Origin: Bradyrhizobium sp. WSM3983
GTDB taxonomy: Bacteria; Pseudomonadota; Alphaproteobacteria; Rhizobiales; Xanthobacteraceae
Direction of reading: 5' to 3'
DNA length: 64,000 nucleotides
Assembly (NCBI RefSeq): GCF_000473045.1
Contig: NZ_AXAY01000025.1
Span: forward strand, 62,001 to 126,000
Shown here: in pieces, positions 8,401-17,493 of the stretch
How positions within the stretch are numbered: the first letter of the stretch is position 1
Layout: every line of letters begins with the position of its first letter
Notes under the pieces: generated by a model
What the model was told of the DNA's origin: nothing
The model's input: only the letters and a program-made list of their open reading frames with translations
Database searches by the model: none
Translations under genes and position numbers: made by a program

Positions 8401-10308
8401 CAGAACCGCCAGACCATGCGGACGGTGGTCGGCGCCGTCGATCAGGTTGGCGGCAGCTTCCGCGGCGTCAGGTTCGATATCGACGCGTTCACCAAGGCTT
8501 TCGAAGCCGTTCAGAACGTCATCCCGTCGGTCGCCAAGCAGCTCGAAAACCTCAAGGTCCAAACGGACCTGAACAAGAACTCGTGGGCTGCGTTTACCCA
8601 GGCCGTCGCGTCCGGTGACTTCGATCGCATCAAGAACGTCCTCGACGCCACCAGCCGCGCGCAGACGGCTGCGAAGAACACCGCGGACCTCGCCTTTGAA
8701 AAGAGCTTGCCGTCGGGAAGCCTCGACGCGGTTCTCGAACGCATCATCAAGGTCGAGAGCGGCGGCAATCCCGCAGCAACCAATCCCAAGTCGAGCGCCG
8801 TCGGTGTCGGTCAGTTCACCGAAGGCACCTGGTTGGCTCTGTTCGATAAGGTTTTCCCCGCGCTAGCCGACATCAGTGACGCGGTGAAGCTCGGGTATCG
8901 GACCGACGCGGACATGTCGCGGCAAATGCTGGCCGCGCTGACGCAGCAGAACCAAGCGGCCCTGGTCAAGGCTGGGATCACTCCGGACCCGACGAACACT
9001 TATCTCGCTCACTTCCTGGGCTCCGGCGGCGCGATCAAGATGATCCTCGCCAACCCGAACGAGCTCGCGTCCGCCGTGGCTGGTCAGAAGGCTACGAATT
9101 CCAACCCGACCATTCTCGGCAACGGTCAAACCGCGGGCGACGTGGTCGAGTGGGCTCGCCGAAAAATGGGCGGTGGTCAGCAGCTCAACAACACCGGCGC
9201 TACTAACTCCGAAGTCACGCAAAAGTCGGTCGACGACGTCGTTAAGCAAAACCAGCAGGATCTCGAAATCCAGCGGTTGAAGAACGATGAGAAGAACCGC
9301 GAAGCCGCCATCCAGCAAAAGCTCAACGAGCTTCAGAAGGACGGCACCGTTCTCACGACCGACCAGATTGCGAAGGTTCGCGAGACGACCGGCGCGCTGT
9401 TCGATCAGCAAAACCAGCGCACGGCAGAACGTACGGCGGTTCAGGAAGCCAACGGTCTCTATGCCCGTCAGAAGCAACTTGTTGATGAAATCAAACAGGC
9501 CAACGCTCAAGGCGACATCGGCCGGGTCGGAACGCTCACGACTGAGCTGACCAATGTCAACGCCGAGCTGACGCAGGCTGTTCAGAAGGCCCTCGAGCTG
9601 GCGAACGCGCTGGGCGACAACAAGTCAATCGCTCAGCTCAACGCCATGAGCGCGAGCATCTCGAACATCGGCGTCGCGCTTCGCACCCAAGTCGTCAGCG
9701 CGCAGCAGATCAGTACGCAGCTCGCCGGCGGCTTGACCACGGCCCTCATGTCCTCGGTGGATGCGATCGGCCAGGCGGCCTCGGGCACCAAGAGTTGGAG
9801 CGACGCGCTGAAGGGCGTCGGCCAGGCGTTCCTCAAGTTCGCCGCGGACTTCTTGAAGCAGATCGCCGAGATGATCATCAAGCAGGCGATCCTGCGCGCC
9901 CTGCAATCCTCCGGCATCGGTGGCGGCATCTCCGGAGCGATCAACGGTCTGTTCAGCACCGCGCACACGGGCGGCATGGTCGGTGGACGCAGCGCCTCGC
10001 GAACGGTGCCCGTCGAGTGGTGGAGCAATGCCGCGCGCTTCCATAGCGGCGGCTTGGTCGGCCTCGCCCCTGACGAGCGTGCGATTATCGCCAAGACGAG
10101 CGAAGAAGTTCTGACCGATACTGATCCGCGTCATCGGTTCAATCTCGGTAAGGGTTCCGCGCCGGCCGCTCCGGCCAACATCAAGGTCGTCAACACGATC
10201 GACCCTGGCGACTTTATGAGCGCGGGCCTCGCCACTCGACCGGGTGAGCAGGCGTTCATGAATTTCATATCGGCAAATCGCAACGCGCTGAAGTCGCTAC
10301 TGGCATGA
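5419..10308 (+). CDS. Tail tape measure protein with lytic transglycosylase-like domain
   Basis: 1629 aa from GTG 5419, preceded by ggagga. Residues 1-450 are alanine-rich coiled coil. Residues about 485-660 are the tape-measure domain (ATELDFIARTADRLGFSFGT, GKIQSEELRRQLGNRLTGAF). Hydrophobic segments lie near 725-830. Residues about 1100-1215 form an SLT/lysozyme-like domain with ERIIKVESGGNPAATNP and SSAVGVGQFTEGTWLALF, whose Glu in 'VESGG' would be catalytic. It sets tail length and probably opens the peptidoglycan during DNA injection. The C-terminus is glycine-rich and ends with an STAHTGGMVG-type segment common in tape measures. Confidence 0.92.
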   Translation: MANRDVELVIKAKAEAAKAVQSVSDALKELATVQDQVGTSASRTDNLLGKLATEFGTLNKQIAGLAALNTVAEKMDKAASAIGRLEQSTAKAAADATKLSAEYERATTSVTALTAKAQESASAFNTQRAALAAARSEHTLLNAQVKEAESNYSRLYRAVQSAKAPSDALKQSLRDQRDALIALYGQQQSSAGNVAAQQGALAAARNTARENREAASAAVANQSALQAALDRSSQSAFREAAALDTARAGMAEMSGVAGTAATALGGVAVSQEQIAAASARAAADLKNVTTALDQQRQSGSGSVTTAGPAAGATAAYRAQVQAVQDAKTAYQAANAEATRLGAALRNTTQPTRELQTAFVLAQAASAGAKQAYFDQAAALNQLRGQTQGTFAAFSQGVAQMATASAQVRTTAFAGTEALRSVASAATQAGSAAGSATAGTFSLRDAWESLTGSGRESLSVFQRVRGELLALAVGYLGVQAAINRLGDVVTTFRTLEAAQNRLGAVFQQDKGKTATELDFIARTADRLGFSFGTLADEYGKFSVAANAANFTIGETRKVFLAVAEAARVNKLSTSETEGVFLALSQMLSKGKIQSEELRRQLGNRLTGAFQIMADALGMTSAQLDKAMQKGEVLANQSTLIKFADELIKRFGLQLPDALTSLTTELGRFENAKFMSQLLVAAGGFTDALKNALKTLNDLAAQKSTQDFFLGLGAAMGRVVDAGVVLITHFKAIATAVEILIAVKIGAAFATWASQAGLFSSAIAAVRAATIAAAVSIELIGPAATAGSIAMGVLQGAAATLRAAMLALWTAVGGPIGIIAAATIFFGGNLLVKWMTSVDSATGAMAEHKRIVGEVASAYEAAAGKAEDWTKRVKNASSVEILNNFKQLQTELASAKDRISNAATVDQTQLIGRSSQQKEIDNLIAAFNRGEKSATELRDAVDQIFKNTNDDDTRAYAENVIKAATAYDSFSVALGKTAVIVQEMGIKTDGLDKALEQNRQTMRTVVGAVDQVGGSFRGVRFDIDAFTKAFEAVQNVIPSVAKQLENLKVQTDLNKNSWAAFTQAVASGDFDRIKNVLDATSRAQTAAKNTADLAFEKSLPSGSLDAVLERIIKVESGGNPAATNPKSSAVGVGQFTEGTWLALFDKVFPALADISDAVKLGYRTDADMSRQMLAALTQQNQAALVKAGITPDPTNTYLAHFLGSGGAIKMILANPNELASAVAGQKATNSNPTILGNGQTAGDVVEWARRKMGGGQQLNNTGATNSEVTQKSVDDVVKQNQQDLEIQRLKNDEKNREAAIQQKLNELQKDGTVLTTDQIAKVRETTGALFDQQNQRTAERTAVQEANGLYARQKQLVDEIKQANAQGDIGRVGTLTTELTNVNAELTQAVQKALELANALGDNKSIAQLNAMSASISNIGVALRTQVVSAQQISTQLAGGLTTALMSSVDAIGQAASGTKSWSDALKGVGQAFLKFAADFLKQIAEMIIKQAILRALQSSGIGGGISGAINGLFSTAHTGGMVGGRSASRTVPVEWWSNAARFHSGGLVGLAPDERAIIAKTSEEVLTDTDPRHRFNLGKGSAPAAPANIKVVNTIDPGDFMSAGLATRPGEQAFMNFISANRNALKSLLA

Positions 10309-13300
10309 GCCTGAAGTTTGCTCGCGATCTACCGGCGAAGCCGTTCAACACGACTCTGCCTCGGTTCGATCCGAGGTTTTGGACGGTCGACTTCAACAAG
10401 GAAATGCTCGCGACGATCATCCCTCTGACGGATGACACGTTCAAGGTCTTGGCGCAGTTCCGAAGCAATGCGGACTTCATCGGCGTCAAGTGGCAATCCG
10501 AAGATCGCTTCGACCACGACTATTTCAAGTACGCGACCGACAATGACTACACCAACACCATCCTCGCGTTTCGCCACAACCCGACGAACCCCAATCAGTT
10601 CACCGCGACGATCCGCGACAGCTCTTTTGCGTGGACATACCGTCTGGTGCCCTACGCCTTGGTCGGCGGGGAATACGTTCCTTTGGACCCGCTGTTCAAC
10701 ACGGGGCGCGCCTACCCCGCCAGCGTCATCAAGCCGGCGGCTGAGTGGACCGCCATTCCGGGCGGACTGGTGCCGTATCACGGGCGCACCGACTACATCT
10801 TCATTCTCGATTTCGATGACCTGCGCATCCTTCATTTCTACAAAGGTCGGCAGATCGACGCGCGCGGCGTCTTGGAAATCTCCTTCGACACGTTAATCGG
10901 CTCACACGGTCTCGGCGAAACGACCAATATCGAGTCAATCGTGCAGATCGGAACGAACCAAATTCAGCTCACGATGAGCAACGTCAGGATCGGCGCGAAG
11001 CTGGTACCCGGTGACAAGCTACAGGTCGTCTATAGGACCGCACTGCGCCTGGCTGGCCCGCACCAGGAAGAATACGAAGTTATCTCCTCGAGCGGATTCG
11101 GCACCGGGACGCTGACGGCCATCTGCAAGGGCAACGTGCTCGGCGGCTCCTTCCTGGTCGCCGACGCTTTCTACGGCCGCTTCTTGAAATCGATTTGCCC
11201 GGTTGCCCTACAGGACTACGAATTCTATTTCGCCGATCTCAATTGCGTCGGCAACCGCACCGCTGTCTTGAAGCTCAATCATCCGCAGCCAGCGCATTCG
11301 CTGATGATGACGAGCGGCTTCGACGACTCCTATTCGACGTCGGCCGAACGCCAAGTCGAGATGGTCCACGCGCTGGGCTATCGCGGCTTCTGGAACACCT
11401 ACGTCGGCATGTCGCACTACTTCAACGCCCGAACAGTTTGGCTGGACAGCGAGACCGGCACTCACATCCCCGTGGGAAACGATACGGCGCACCAAATCCT
11501 GTTCGCTGGCAGCGTCGGCGCAGCGGCTCACTTCACGATCGGGAACGTCCCGAACCGCGGCATCGATCAATTCAAAACTGACCTCGGCGTCCACTACGGA
11601 ATCCCGGGCGGTTTGTTCAGCGTCGTCAACGGGGCGGTCGCCAACTCGGTTGTCGATCGCGCGTGCGCTCCCGATCCGACCGACGCCGATGGTTGGTATT
11701 GGTGGGACATTGAAGCCGCCGTGCCGGGGCCCGCGCTCGTATATTGCGTGCTCAAGGCCGCCAAGAGCAACCTCACGGCTATTCTCTGGTCGGCCGGCGA
11801 GCTCGACGCAGCCGCGCTCGAGTCTCCCGCTGGTCGCGTCCCCGCCCCCAGCTATACCCGGCACGAGGCTTGTCTGCGGGCGATCTTCGCCTACATGCGG
11901 GCTCAATGGGGCGATCTCCCGATCATCATCCAAGACGTCGCCTGGGGCTGGACAGCGGCTAACCTGGCGGCCCCGAGCGGCCAGCCGATCTATCTGGACG
12001 CGTCGGCCAATTCCTGGGGCGATATCGTCCTGACCTGGCTGTCGTTGCGGTTCAGCCCTGTCGGGCGGACCTATACCGTCGAGATCCTGCCAGCGGTCGG
12101 CGAGACCCCGGTGCGGACGATCGTGGTGCCGGGGACGCAGATCGACGGCGGCCTCATCTATGCCGATTACCCCGTCGAGCTCAACGTTGTCGATTGGGGC
12201 TTCCCTCCGAACTTCCTCCGGTGGCGCGTCCGCGACGACGTCGGCAACGTGTCCGCGGATTGGGCGAACTTCCCGCAGATCGACAATGCCGCGATCGTCA
12301 AGCGCACGGTGCTGTTCGGCGGCCAGTCCAATGCGTTCGGACACTTCAGCGAGCTATCGGGCGCCACGAAGGCCGACTATTCGGCCGGGACCTTCCGCCG
12401 GCACCTGGCCGACCTGCTGGGCCTGCGCCACGTTCAGGTGATGCCGGTGAACGCGTCACTAGGCTCGTCGGCGATCGACCGCCAGGCCGACGACGATCCG
12501 GTGCACGGCGTCAACTACTGGTGGGACCTCGGCGACGCCAGCTACAATGTCGACGTCCCCGGTCCTCGCACGACAGCGCTGATCAACATCGTCAACGCCC
12601 TGGGCGTGCCGGTGGACGACCTGATTTGGTCCCAGGGCGAGAACGATGTCGGCGCGATGGACCCGATCGCCATGCCCCGCTATTCGACGGTGCAACGGTT
12701 CACGGACGCGACCTCGCGCGTGTTCGCCGCGATCTCGACGGCTTGCGGCGATGCAAACCTGCCGATTTGGATTCAGACCATCGGCCGCGGCTGGTGGGGC
12801 GATACCCCTCCCCCGCAACCAAGCGAGGTCGCGGGCATCTATTACAAGGCCGCGCGCGATGTGCAGAAGGATCTTGCGGCCAACTCGCAGCAAATCCGGA
12901 TCGGCTCGTGGCCGGCCGGTCTCGCGCGCAGCCAGAACTACATCAAGGAGACTGGCAACTTCGGTTGGATTCACTACAAGAGCGCGGTCTATCATGCCGC
13001 GGCCACCGAGCTTGCCGAGTCGATTTTTAACGACGTCGATCTCGTCAACTCGGCGCCGGCATGGACGAGCTACGCGTCACCGCTCAACCTCCGTGTGACC
13101 AAGAGCGGCGCGACCGGCGATATTACGATCGCCTGGGACGATCCGAGCGGCTACGGTCGCACCTACGGCAGCAATTACGGGACGCTCAACGATAGCGGTT
13201 GGCGCGTCACGTCGCTCAACGTCGGTACCGGCGCAGTGGCTCGTGTTTGGACGACGAGCGGACGATCGCAGGCCTACACACTCGCCGAACAGACCGCCGA

Positions 13301-13688
13301 CTACGGCTTTGGCGCGTCCTTCTGGTCGGGCAGTGTGCAGAGCTACGACGCGGTCAACGACATCCTCGGACCTGCGGCGAACTTCTCTGGTGCCGTCAGC
13401 GTGACCGGCGGACCGATGCCGACCGGGTTGTCCGCGACGCATTCGGGCAGCGACGTGATCTATGCGTGGAGCGGCACGCCTGGCGCGCAATGGCGCGTGC
13501 GCAACTACAACGTGGCGACGGGCACCATGTTCGCGGAGACCGTCGTTACTTCGATGTCCTACGACTTCACCGCAGCGATGCAGGTCGCCCAATACGGCTT
13601 TGCCGTGAGCTTCGTGCACTACAAGGTTTCGGAATTCGGCGCCGGTGAATGGGGCGCCGAAGCTGACTTTAGCGGGTCTGTGACGTGA
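10305..13688 (+). CDS. Tail protein with tandem SGNH/SASA esterase modules, the first degenerate
   Basis: 1127 aa, start overlapping the tape measure stop. Residues 1-230 are a beta-rich tail-attachment region. Two related SGNH-esterase-like modules follow. The second (about 668-905) has the nucleophile block FGGQSNAFGH with Ser675 and the SQGENDVG block. The first (about 397-585) aligns with it, but the nucleophile block reads FAGSVGAAAH, with Val404 at the Ser position, and the other block reads SAGELDAA. Residues 920-1127 are two fibronectin-like repeats (SPLNLRVTKSGATGDITIAW; PTGLSATHSGSDVIYAW). It probably binds and deacetylates surface polysaccharide of the host. The stop overlaps the next GTG. 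Confidence 0.8.
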   Translation: MSLKFARDLPAKPFNTTLPRFDPRFWTVDFNKEMLATIIPLTDDTFKVLAQFRSNADFIGVKWQSEDRFDHDYFKYATDNDYTNTILAFRHNPTNPNQFTATIRDSSFAWTYRLVPYALVGGEYVPLDPLFNTGRAYPASVIKPAAEWTAIPGGLVPYHGRTDYIFILDFDDLRILHFYKGRQIDARGVLEISFDTLIGSHGLGETTNIESIVQIGTNQIQLTMSNVRIGAKLVPGDKLQVVYRTALRLAGPHQEEYEVISSSGFGTGTLTAICKGNVLGGSFLVADAFYGRFLKSICPVALQDYEFYFADLNCVGNRTAVLKLNHPQPAHSLMMTSGFDDSYSTSAERQVEMVHALGYRGFWNTYVGMSHYFNARTVWLDSETGTHIPVGNDTAHQILFAGSVGAAAHFTIGNVPNRGIDQFKTDLGVHYGIPGGLFSVVNGAVANSVVDRACAPDPTDADGWYWWDIEAAVPGPALVYCVLKAAKSNLTAILWSAGELDAAALESPAGRVPAPSYTRHEACLRAIFAYMRAQWGDLPIIIQDVAWGWTAANLAAPSGQPIYLDASANSWGDIVLTWLSLRFSPVGRTYTVEILPAVGETPVRTIVVPGTQIDGGLIYADYPVELNVVDWGFPPNFLRWRVRDDVGNVSADWANFPQIDNAAIVKRTVLFGGQSNAFGHFSELSGATKADYSAGTFRRHLADLLGLRHVQVMPVNASLGSSAIDRQADDDPVHGVNYWWDLGDASYNVDVPGPRTTALINIVNALGVPVDDLIWSQGENDVGAMDPIAMPRYSTVQRFTDATSRVFAAISTACGDANLPIWIQTIGRGWWGDTPPPQPSEVAGIYYKAARDVQKDLAANSQQIRIGSWPAGLARSQNYIKETGNFGWIHYKSAVYHAAATELAESIFNDVDLVNSAPAWTSYASPLNLRVTKSGATGDITIAWDDPSGYGRTYGSNYGTLNDSGWRVTSLNVGTGAVARVWTTSGRSQAYTLAEQTADYGFGASFWSGSVQSYDAVNDILGPAANFSGAVSVTGGPMPTGLSATHSGSDVIYAWSGTPGAQWRVRNYNVATGTMFAETVVTSMSYDFTAAMQVAQYGFAVSFVHYKVSEFGAGEWGAEADFSGSVT

Positions 13689-16153
13689 AGTACCCGTTCG
13701 ACCCCGCTACGCTCGTCACGCCCGGCGCGGCACCTGATCCCGAGTCGTCGTCTGTGCAGCAGCGTATTCGGATGCGAGAAATCGCGGCGACGATCGCGAG
13801 CGACACCGCGGATGTCATTGTCGGAGCTCATGTCGCCGACTATCCGATCACCGCCTACTTCCTTGACGCCAACGGGGATTTCACGGCGTTCAATGCTGAC
13901 ACCAACCGGCTGATCGGTAGCGACCTGGCGGTGGGCTACGAAGCCGAGGTCTTGACGCTGCCGCCCACCCTCATGCTGGATATCGACAACCCCGATCGCT
14001 ACACGATCCTGGGTGAGCTCTATCCTGCGGCCGACGCTGATGCCGTCACCTCGCCGCCGGTCAACGCCGCGACCATGGCATGGTTCAACGCGTTCTTCGC
14101 GAAGCTCAATGAGCTCGGCTACGACTACATCAACTCGGTGTCGTACGAGATCATCGATTTCTATATGCCGCCCGAGTGGAAGCAGCGCGACTATCTCGGG
14201 CGCCCGGGGCTTTCCGGCTGGGTGCCGCCCTCGAGCTTCATCACGCCGAGCAACCCCGAGCCGCTCAACTACATGGTCGAGGTTCAGAGGCAGTTTCTGA
14301 CCGCGGCCGTGGCAGCCGGTCATTCACCGCGCTTCCAGATCGGCGAGCCGTGGTGGTGGGATGGCGCCTATTCCAACGGCGCCCCCTGTCTCTACGACGA
14401 CTTCACGCGCGCGCTGTACGCGACCGAGACCGGCCATACGGTCCCGACGCCTTGGATCGAGAGCATCTATCAGCCGGTGTCCCCCGATCAGGTGCCGTAC
14501 CTGACTTGGCTTCGCGACAAGCTCGGCGCGAGCACATCCTACATCCGCGACCACGTAAAGGCCGCTTTCCCGACCGCCGAAGCAACGCTGCTGTTCTTCA
14601 CGCCGCAGGTGCTCAACCTCAGTTCGGAAGTGACGAACCTGGTCAACTTCCCAATCAACGACTGGAAATACCCAGCCTACGAATTCATGCAGATCGAAGA
14701 TTACGACTGGATCATCGCCTCGCGCCTGGATCTGGTACCGCTGACCTTCGACGCTGCGCGCAACATCCTGCTCTATCCGCAATCGGTGGTGCACTACTTC
14801 GCCGGCTTCGTGCTCAACGCTCAAGACTATGAAATCTGGAAGTGGGCCGAGACCGCAATTCGAATGGCCCAGGAGGCCGACATGGCTTACATCTACGTTT
14901 GGTCTTACACCCAGGCGATCCGCGACAGCATCCTCTATGACGATCTGCCGCCCGAACCGCTGAACGTTCCGATCCTGAACCTGCCGCCGAATTGGAGCGA
15001 CACCTACAACGTGATCCTCGAATTCAAGACGGAGATCATCACCAGTAGGTCGGGTAAAGAACAGCGCCGCGCTCTGCGTCGCACGCCGCGGAAGTCCCTC
15101 GAATATAGCATCGTGCTCAACGGTGCCGCGGCGCGCCAGTTCAACGCCGCGCTGTCGGCCTGGCAGGCCGGCAACTTCTTCACGCCCGAGCTCACTCGCA
15201 GCTGCACCAGCACAGCGGCAATGGCCGACACCGGCTTGGTCATGAGCGTGGATGCGCTGCCCGGCTGGATGCAGCTGGGAACCGCGATCATCATCAAATC
15301 CGGCGACGAGCTCGACGGTCGGATCGTCGATCAGATTGCGGGCAACGTCATCACGTTTACGACCGCCAACGCGGCCGGGGACACGCGCGCCTGGCCGGTC
15401 GGTACCGTCGTCTATCCTGCTCTGTTTGGCCGCCTGGTGTCCCCGATGTCGACGCGCCGGCAGACCAGCAACGCGACCGAGGCGACGGTGCGGTTCGACG
15501 TCGCGCCGGCTTCGGAGCCGCCGCTGCTCAATCCCCCGGTGGCCGAGCAGACATTCAACGGCGTGGAGGTGCTGACCGTTCGTCCGAATTGGGCGAAGCC
15601 GCTGGACGTGGAGCGACGCTTCGACTCGGAAACAATCGACTACGGTTGGGGAAAGACCCAGAACTTTTTCCCGACCGATTTCTCACAGCGTCTCATGAAG
15701 GCTACGTTCCTCGGCAAAAGCCGCGCGGATGCCGAGAAAGTGGTCGCTACCTTTATTCGCATGAAGGGGCAGCGCGGCGTCTTCTACATGCCGACCTACG
15801 AACGGGACATGGAAATTTCCCCGCTGGCGGCGCCCGGGGTCAATCTGCGACTCAGCGGCACGGAAATCGCCGACTGGCTTTCCGACGACACGGTCTATCG
15901 AAACATCGCAATCATCACGCGCGACAAGCAGATTCACTGCTACAGCATCGCGGCTGTTGCCAAGATCACCACGATCGATACTCTGCTGACTCTCTCGACT
16001 GCGGTGACGTCCGATATTCTTGCCAACGCGGCGATTGCCTGCTGGCTGCCGCTGTGCCGCTTCGCTTCCGACGAGCTGACGATTGCCTGGGCCACTGACG
16101 GCGTCGCGCAATTCGACCTGTCCATCAAGAGCATGCAAAACAACGAGACCTGA
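13685..16153 (+). CDS. Distal tail protein with N-terminal TIM-barrel (GTA-like) domain
   Basis: 822 aa from a GTG overlapping the previous stop. Residues about 50-420 look like the glycosidase-type TIM barrel of gene-transfer-agent and phage tail-hub proteins (WFNAFFAKLNELGYDYINSV, FQIGEPWWWDGAY with a candidate catalytic Glu). Residues about 440-822 are a baseplate-type domain (ALRRTPRKSLEYSIVLNG; RADAEKVVATFIRMKGQRG). It probably forms part of the tail tip and degrades surface glycan. Placement before the phiJL001 gp84-like gene fits a GTA-like distal tail. Confidence 0.75.
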   Translation: MKYPFDPATLVTPGAAPDPESSSVQQRIRMREIAATIASDTADVIVGAHVADYPITAYFLDANGDFTAFNADTNRLIGSDLAVGYEAEVLTLPPTLMLDIDNPDRYTILGELYPAADADAVTSPPVNAATMAWFNAFFAKLNELGYDYINSVSYEIIDFYMPPEWKQRDYLGRPGLSGWVPPSSFITPSNPEPLNYMVEVQRQFLTAAVAAGHSPRFQIGEPWWWDGAYSNGAPCLYDDFTRALYATETGHTVPTPWIESIYQPVSPDQVPYLTWLRDKLGASTSYIRDHVKAAFPTAEATLLFFTPQVLNLSSEVTNLVNFPINDWKYPAYEFMQIEDYDWIIASRLDLVPLTFDAARNILLYPQSVVHYFAGFVLNAQDYEIWKWAETAIRMAQEADMAYIYVWSYTQAIRDSILYDDLPPEPLNVPILNLPPNWSDTYNVILEFKTEIITSRSGKEQRRALRRTPRKSLEYSIVLNGAAARQFNAALSAWQAGNFFTPELTRSCTSTAAMADTGLVMSVDALPGWMQLGTAIIIKSGDELDGRIVDQIAGNVITFTTANAAGDTRAWPVGTVVYPALFGRLVSPMSTRRQTSNATEATVRFDVAPASEPPLLNPPVAEQTFNGVEVLTVRPNWAKPLDVERRFDSETIDYGWGKTQNFFPTDFSQRLMKATFLGKSRADAEKVVATFIRMKGQRGVFYMPTYERDMEISPLAAPGVNLRLSGTEIADWLSDDTVYRNIAIITRDKQIHCYSIAAVAKITTIDTLLTLSTAVTSDILANAAIACWLPLCRFASDELTIAWATDGVAQFDLSIKSMQNNET

Positions 16154-16155
16154 TC

Positions 16156-16986
16156 ATGGCGTTTGACGAATACGAGGACAGTCGCCACGACGGCGAACCC
16201 ATCAACCTCTACAAGTTCATCTTCGGCGACGCGCCGGAAGACAAGCTCGGCTACACCGACGCCGAGACCGTCCGCGTGTTCGACAGCCTGAGCTATAAGC
16301 CGGTGGCCGTCTCGCGCGACAACATCAATTCGAACGGCACGCTCGACAAGGCGACGTTGACGCTGCGAATGCAGGGCGATATCGAGATGGCGGATCTGTT
16401 TCGCGTCTATCCGCCGAGCTACGTCATCGGTCTCGTCATCTATCAAGGGCACGCCGACGACCCATCGAACGAGTTTCTCGCGATCTGGTCGGGGCGCGTT
16501 CTCAACTGCGCGACGGCCGACAGCCAGGTCACGTTTACCGCGGAGCCGACGACCACCGCCATGAAGCGAACGGTGCTACGTCGCAACTATCAACGCGGCT
16601 GCGGGCACGCCCTGTACGGATCGCAGTGCAAGGCGCCGAAGGTGCTGATCGACAAGACGGTCACCGCGATCTACACGCGGAACACCATCACCGTGACGCC
16701 GTGGACCGAGAACGTGCAAGAGTTCATCGGCGGCACCGTCGAGTGGACGTCGACCAAGGGACGTCGCGAGATTGTCACCATTCGCGCGGGGGACAATTCC
16801 GGTAATATCCAGCTTTTCGGCACCCCTTCCGAGCTAACCGTCGGCGACGTCATTCGTTTTGCCCGCGGCTGCGACCACACGATGGGGGCCTTGGGCTGCA
16901 ATCTGCACGCCAACATCAACAATTTCGGCGGCCAGCCATGGATACCCTTCAAAAATCCCGTTGGCTTCAACTCGCCTTTCAGCTAA
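16156..16986 (+). CDS. Tail protein of the DUF2163 / phiJL001 gp84 family
   Basis: 276 aa. The N-terminal half (PINLYKFIFGDAPEDKLGYT, then 'NGTLDKATLTLRMQ') and the C-terminal cysteine motif CGHALYGSQCKAP, with later CDHTMGALGC, are typical of the family. In gene transfer agents and phages it is a tail-hub component next to the TIM-barrel protein. The paired cysteines may bind metal. It starts two bases after the preceding stop. Confidence 0.85.
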   Translation: MAFDEYEDSRHDGEPINLYKFIFGDAPEDKLGYTDAETVRVFDSLSYKPVAVSRDNINSNGTLDKATLTLRMQGDIEMADLFRVYPPSYVIGLVIYQGHADDPSNEFLAIWSGRVLNCATADSQVTFTAEPTTTAMKRTVLRRNYQRGCGHALYGSQCKAPKVLIDKTVTAIYTRNTITVTPWTENVQEFIGGTVEWTSTKGRREIVTIRAGDNSGNIQLFGTPSELTVGDVIRFARGCDHTMGALGCNLHANINNFGGQPWIPFKNPVGFNSPFS

Positions 16987-16989
16987 ATC

Positions 16990-17004
16990 TCAACCATTAG
17001 GTGA
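16990..17004. promoter_or_regulatory. Operator-like palindrome, site 1 (within tail operon)
   Basis: TCAACCATTAGGTGA, an imperfect 6-3-6 inverted repeat, identical over 15 bp to the site at 20563. It lies in the short gap between two co-directional tail genes. There is no obvious TTGACA box here, so it may act as a roadblock rather than a promoter operator. Confidence 0.65.
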
Positions 17005-17023
17005 TTTTCCCGGAGATCGCGAC

Positions 17024-17260
17024 GTGGGTATCGAGACGCTTGTCGGCCAACTTGTCATCGGCCTCGCCCTGGCCGCGCTGTCCTACGTTCTCACGCCGAA
17101 GCCGCAACAAGAGAAGCCGCCGGCCGCGATGGACCTTGAAGCCCCGACGGCCGAGGCCGGGCGAACGATCCCTGTCGTGTTCGGTACCATGCGGGTCAAA
17201 GGGCTCAACGTCCTCTGGTACGGCGACATTCAAACCTACGAGTATGACACCGAAGCATGA
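17024..17260 (+). CDS. Small membrane-anchored tail protein, resembles N-terminus of tail tip protein
   Basis: 78 aa from GTG 17024, chosen for the ggag at 17012-17015; the frame is open further left but overlaps the previous gene. One hydrophobic segment (LVIGLALAALSYVLTP) is followed by PTAEAGRTIPVVFGTMRVKG and LNVLWYGDI, a motif seen at the start of many alphaproteobacterial phage tail-tip (gpJ-like) proteins. Here it is a separate gene in front of the tip protein. It is coupled to the next gene by an ATGA overlap. Confidence 0.7.
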   Translation: MGIETLVGQLVIGLALAALSYVLTPKPQQEKPPAAMDLEAPTAEAGRTIPVVFGTMRVKGLNVLWYGDIQTYEYDTEA

Positions 17261-17493
17261 GCGACATCGAACCCCAGCTCGAGCCCGCCGATGACGAAGG
17301 GCTCATCACGGCAAACGACGCCATCATGGCGGGCCATTGCGCGACCGGTGTCTATCGGTGGTTCAAGGAGCACGGCTTCGACGCTCGCAAGGCGATGCGC
17401 GAGGGCGTTAAGCTTTCGGAAGTTCGCGCGGTCAATGACGCCTTCGGCAACCAGGTGATCGAAAGAACCCTCGCCCGCCGCGGGGGCAACTGA
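17257..17493 (+). CDS. Small conserved tail-region protein, unknown function
   Basis: 78 aa, start overlapping the previous stop and stop overlapping the next start, so it is firmly part of the tail operon. The core GHCATGVYRWFKEHGFDARK resembles small proteins found beside tail genes in many proteobacterial phages. Function unknown. Confidence 0.7.
   Translation: MSDIEPQLEPADDEGLITANDAIMAGHCATGVYRWFKEHGFDARKAMREGVKLSEVRAVNDAFGNQVIERTLARRGGN

Noticed and set aside
11208..12344. A 378-codon antisense frame over the esterase tail gene
   Set aside because: The sense frame has conserved esterase motifs; the antisense frame has no ribosome-binding site or recognisable domain.
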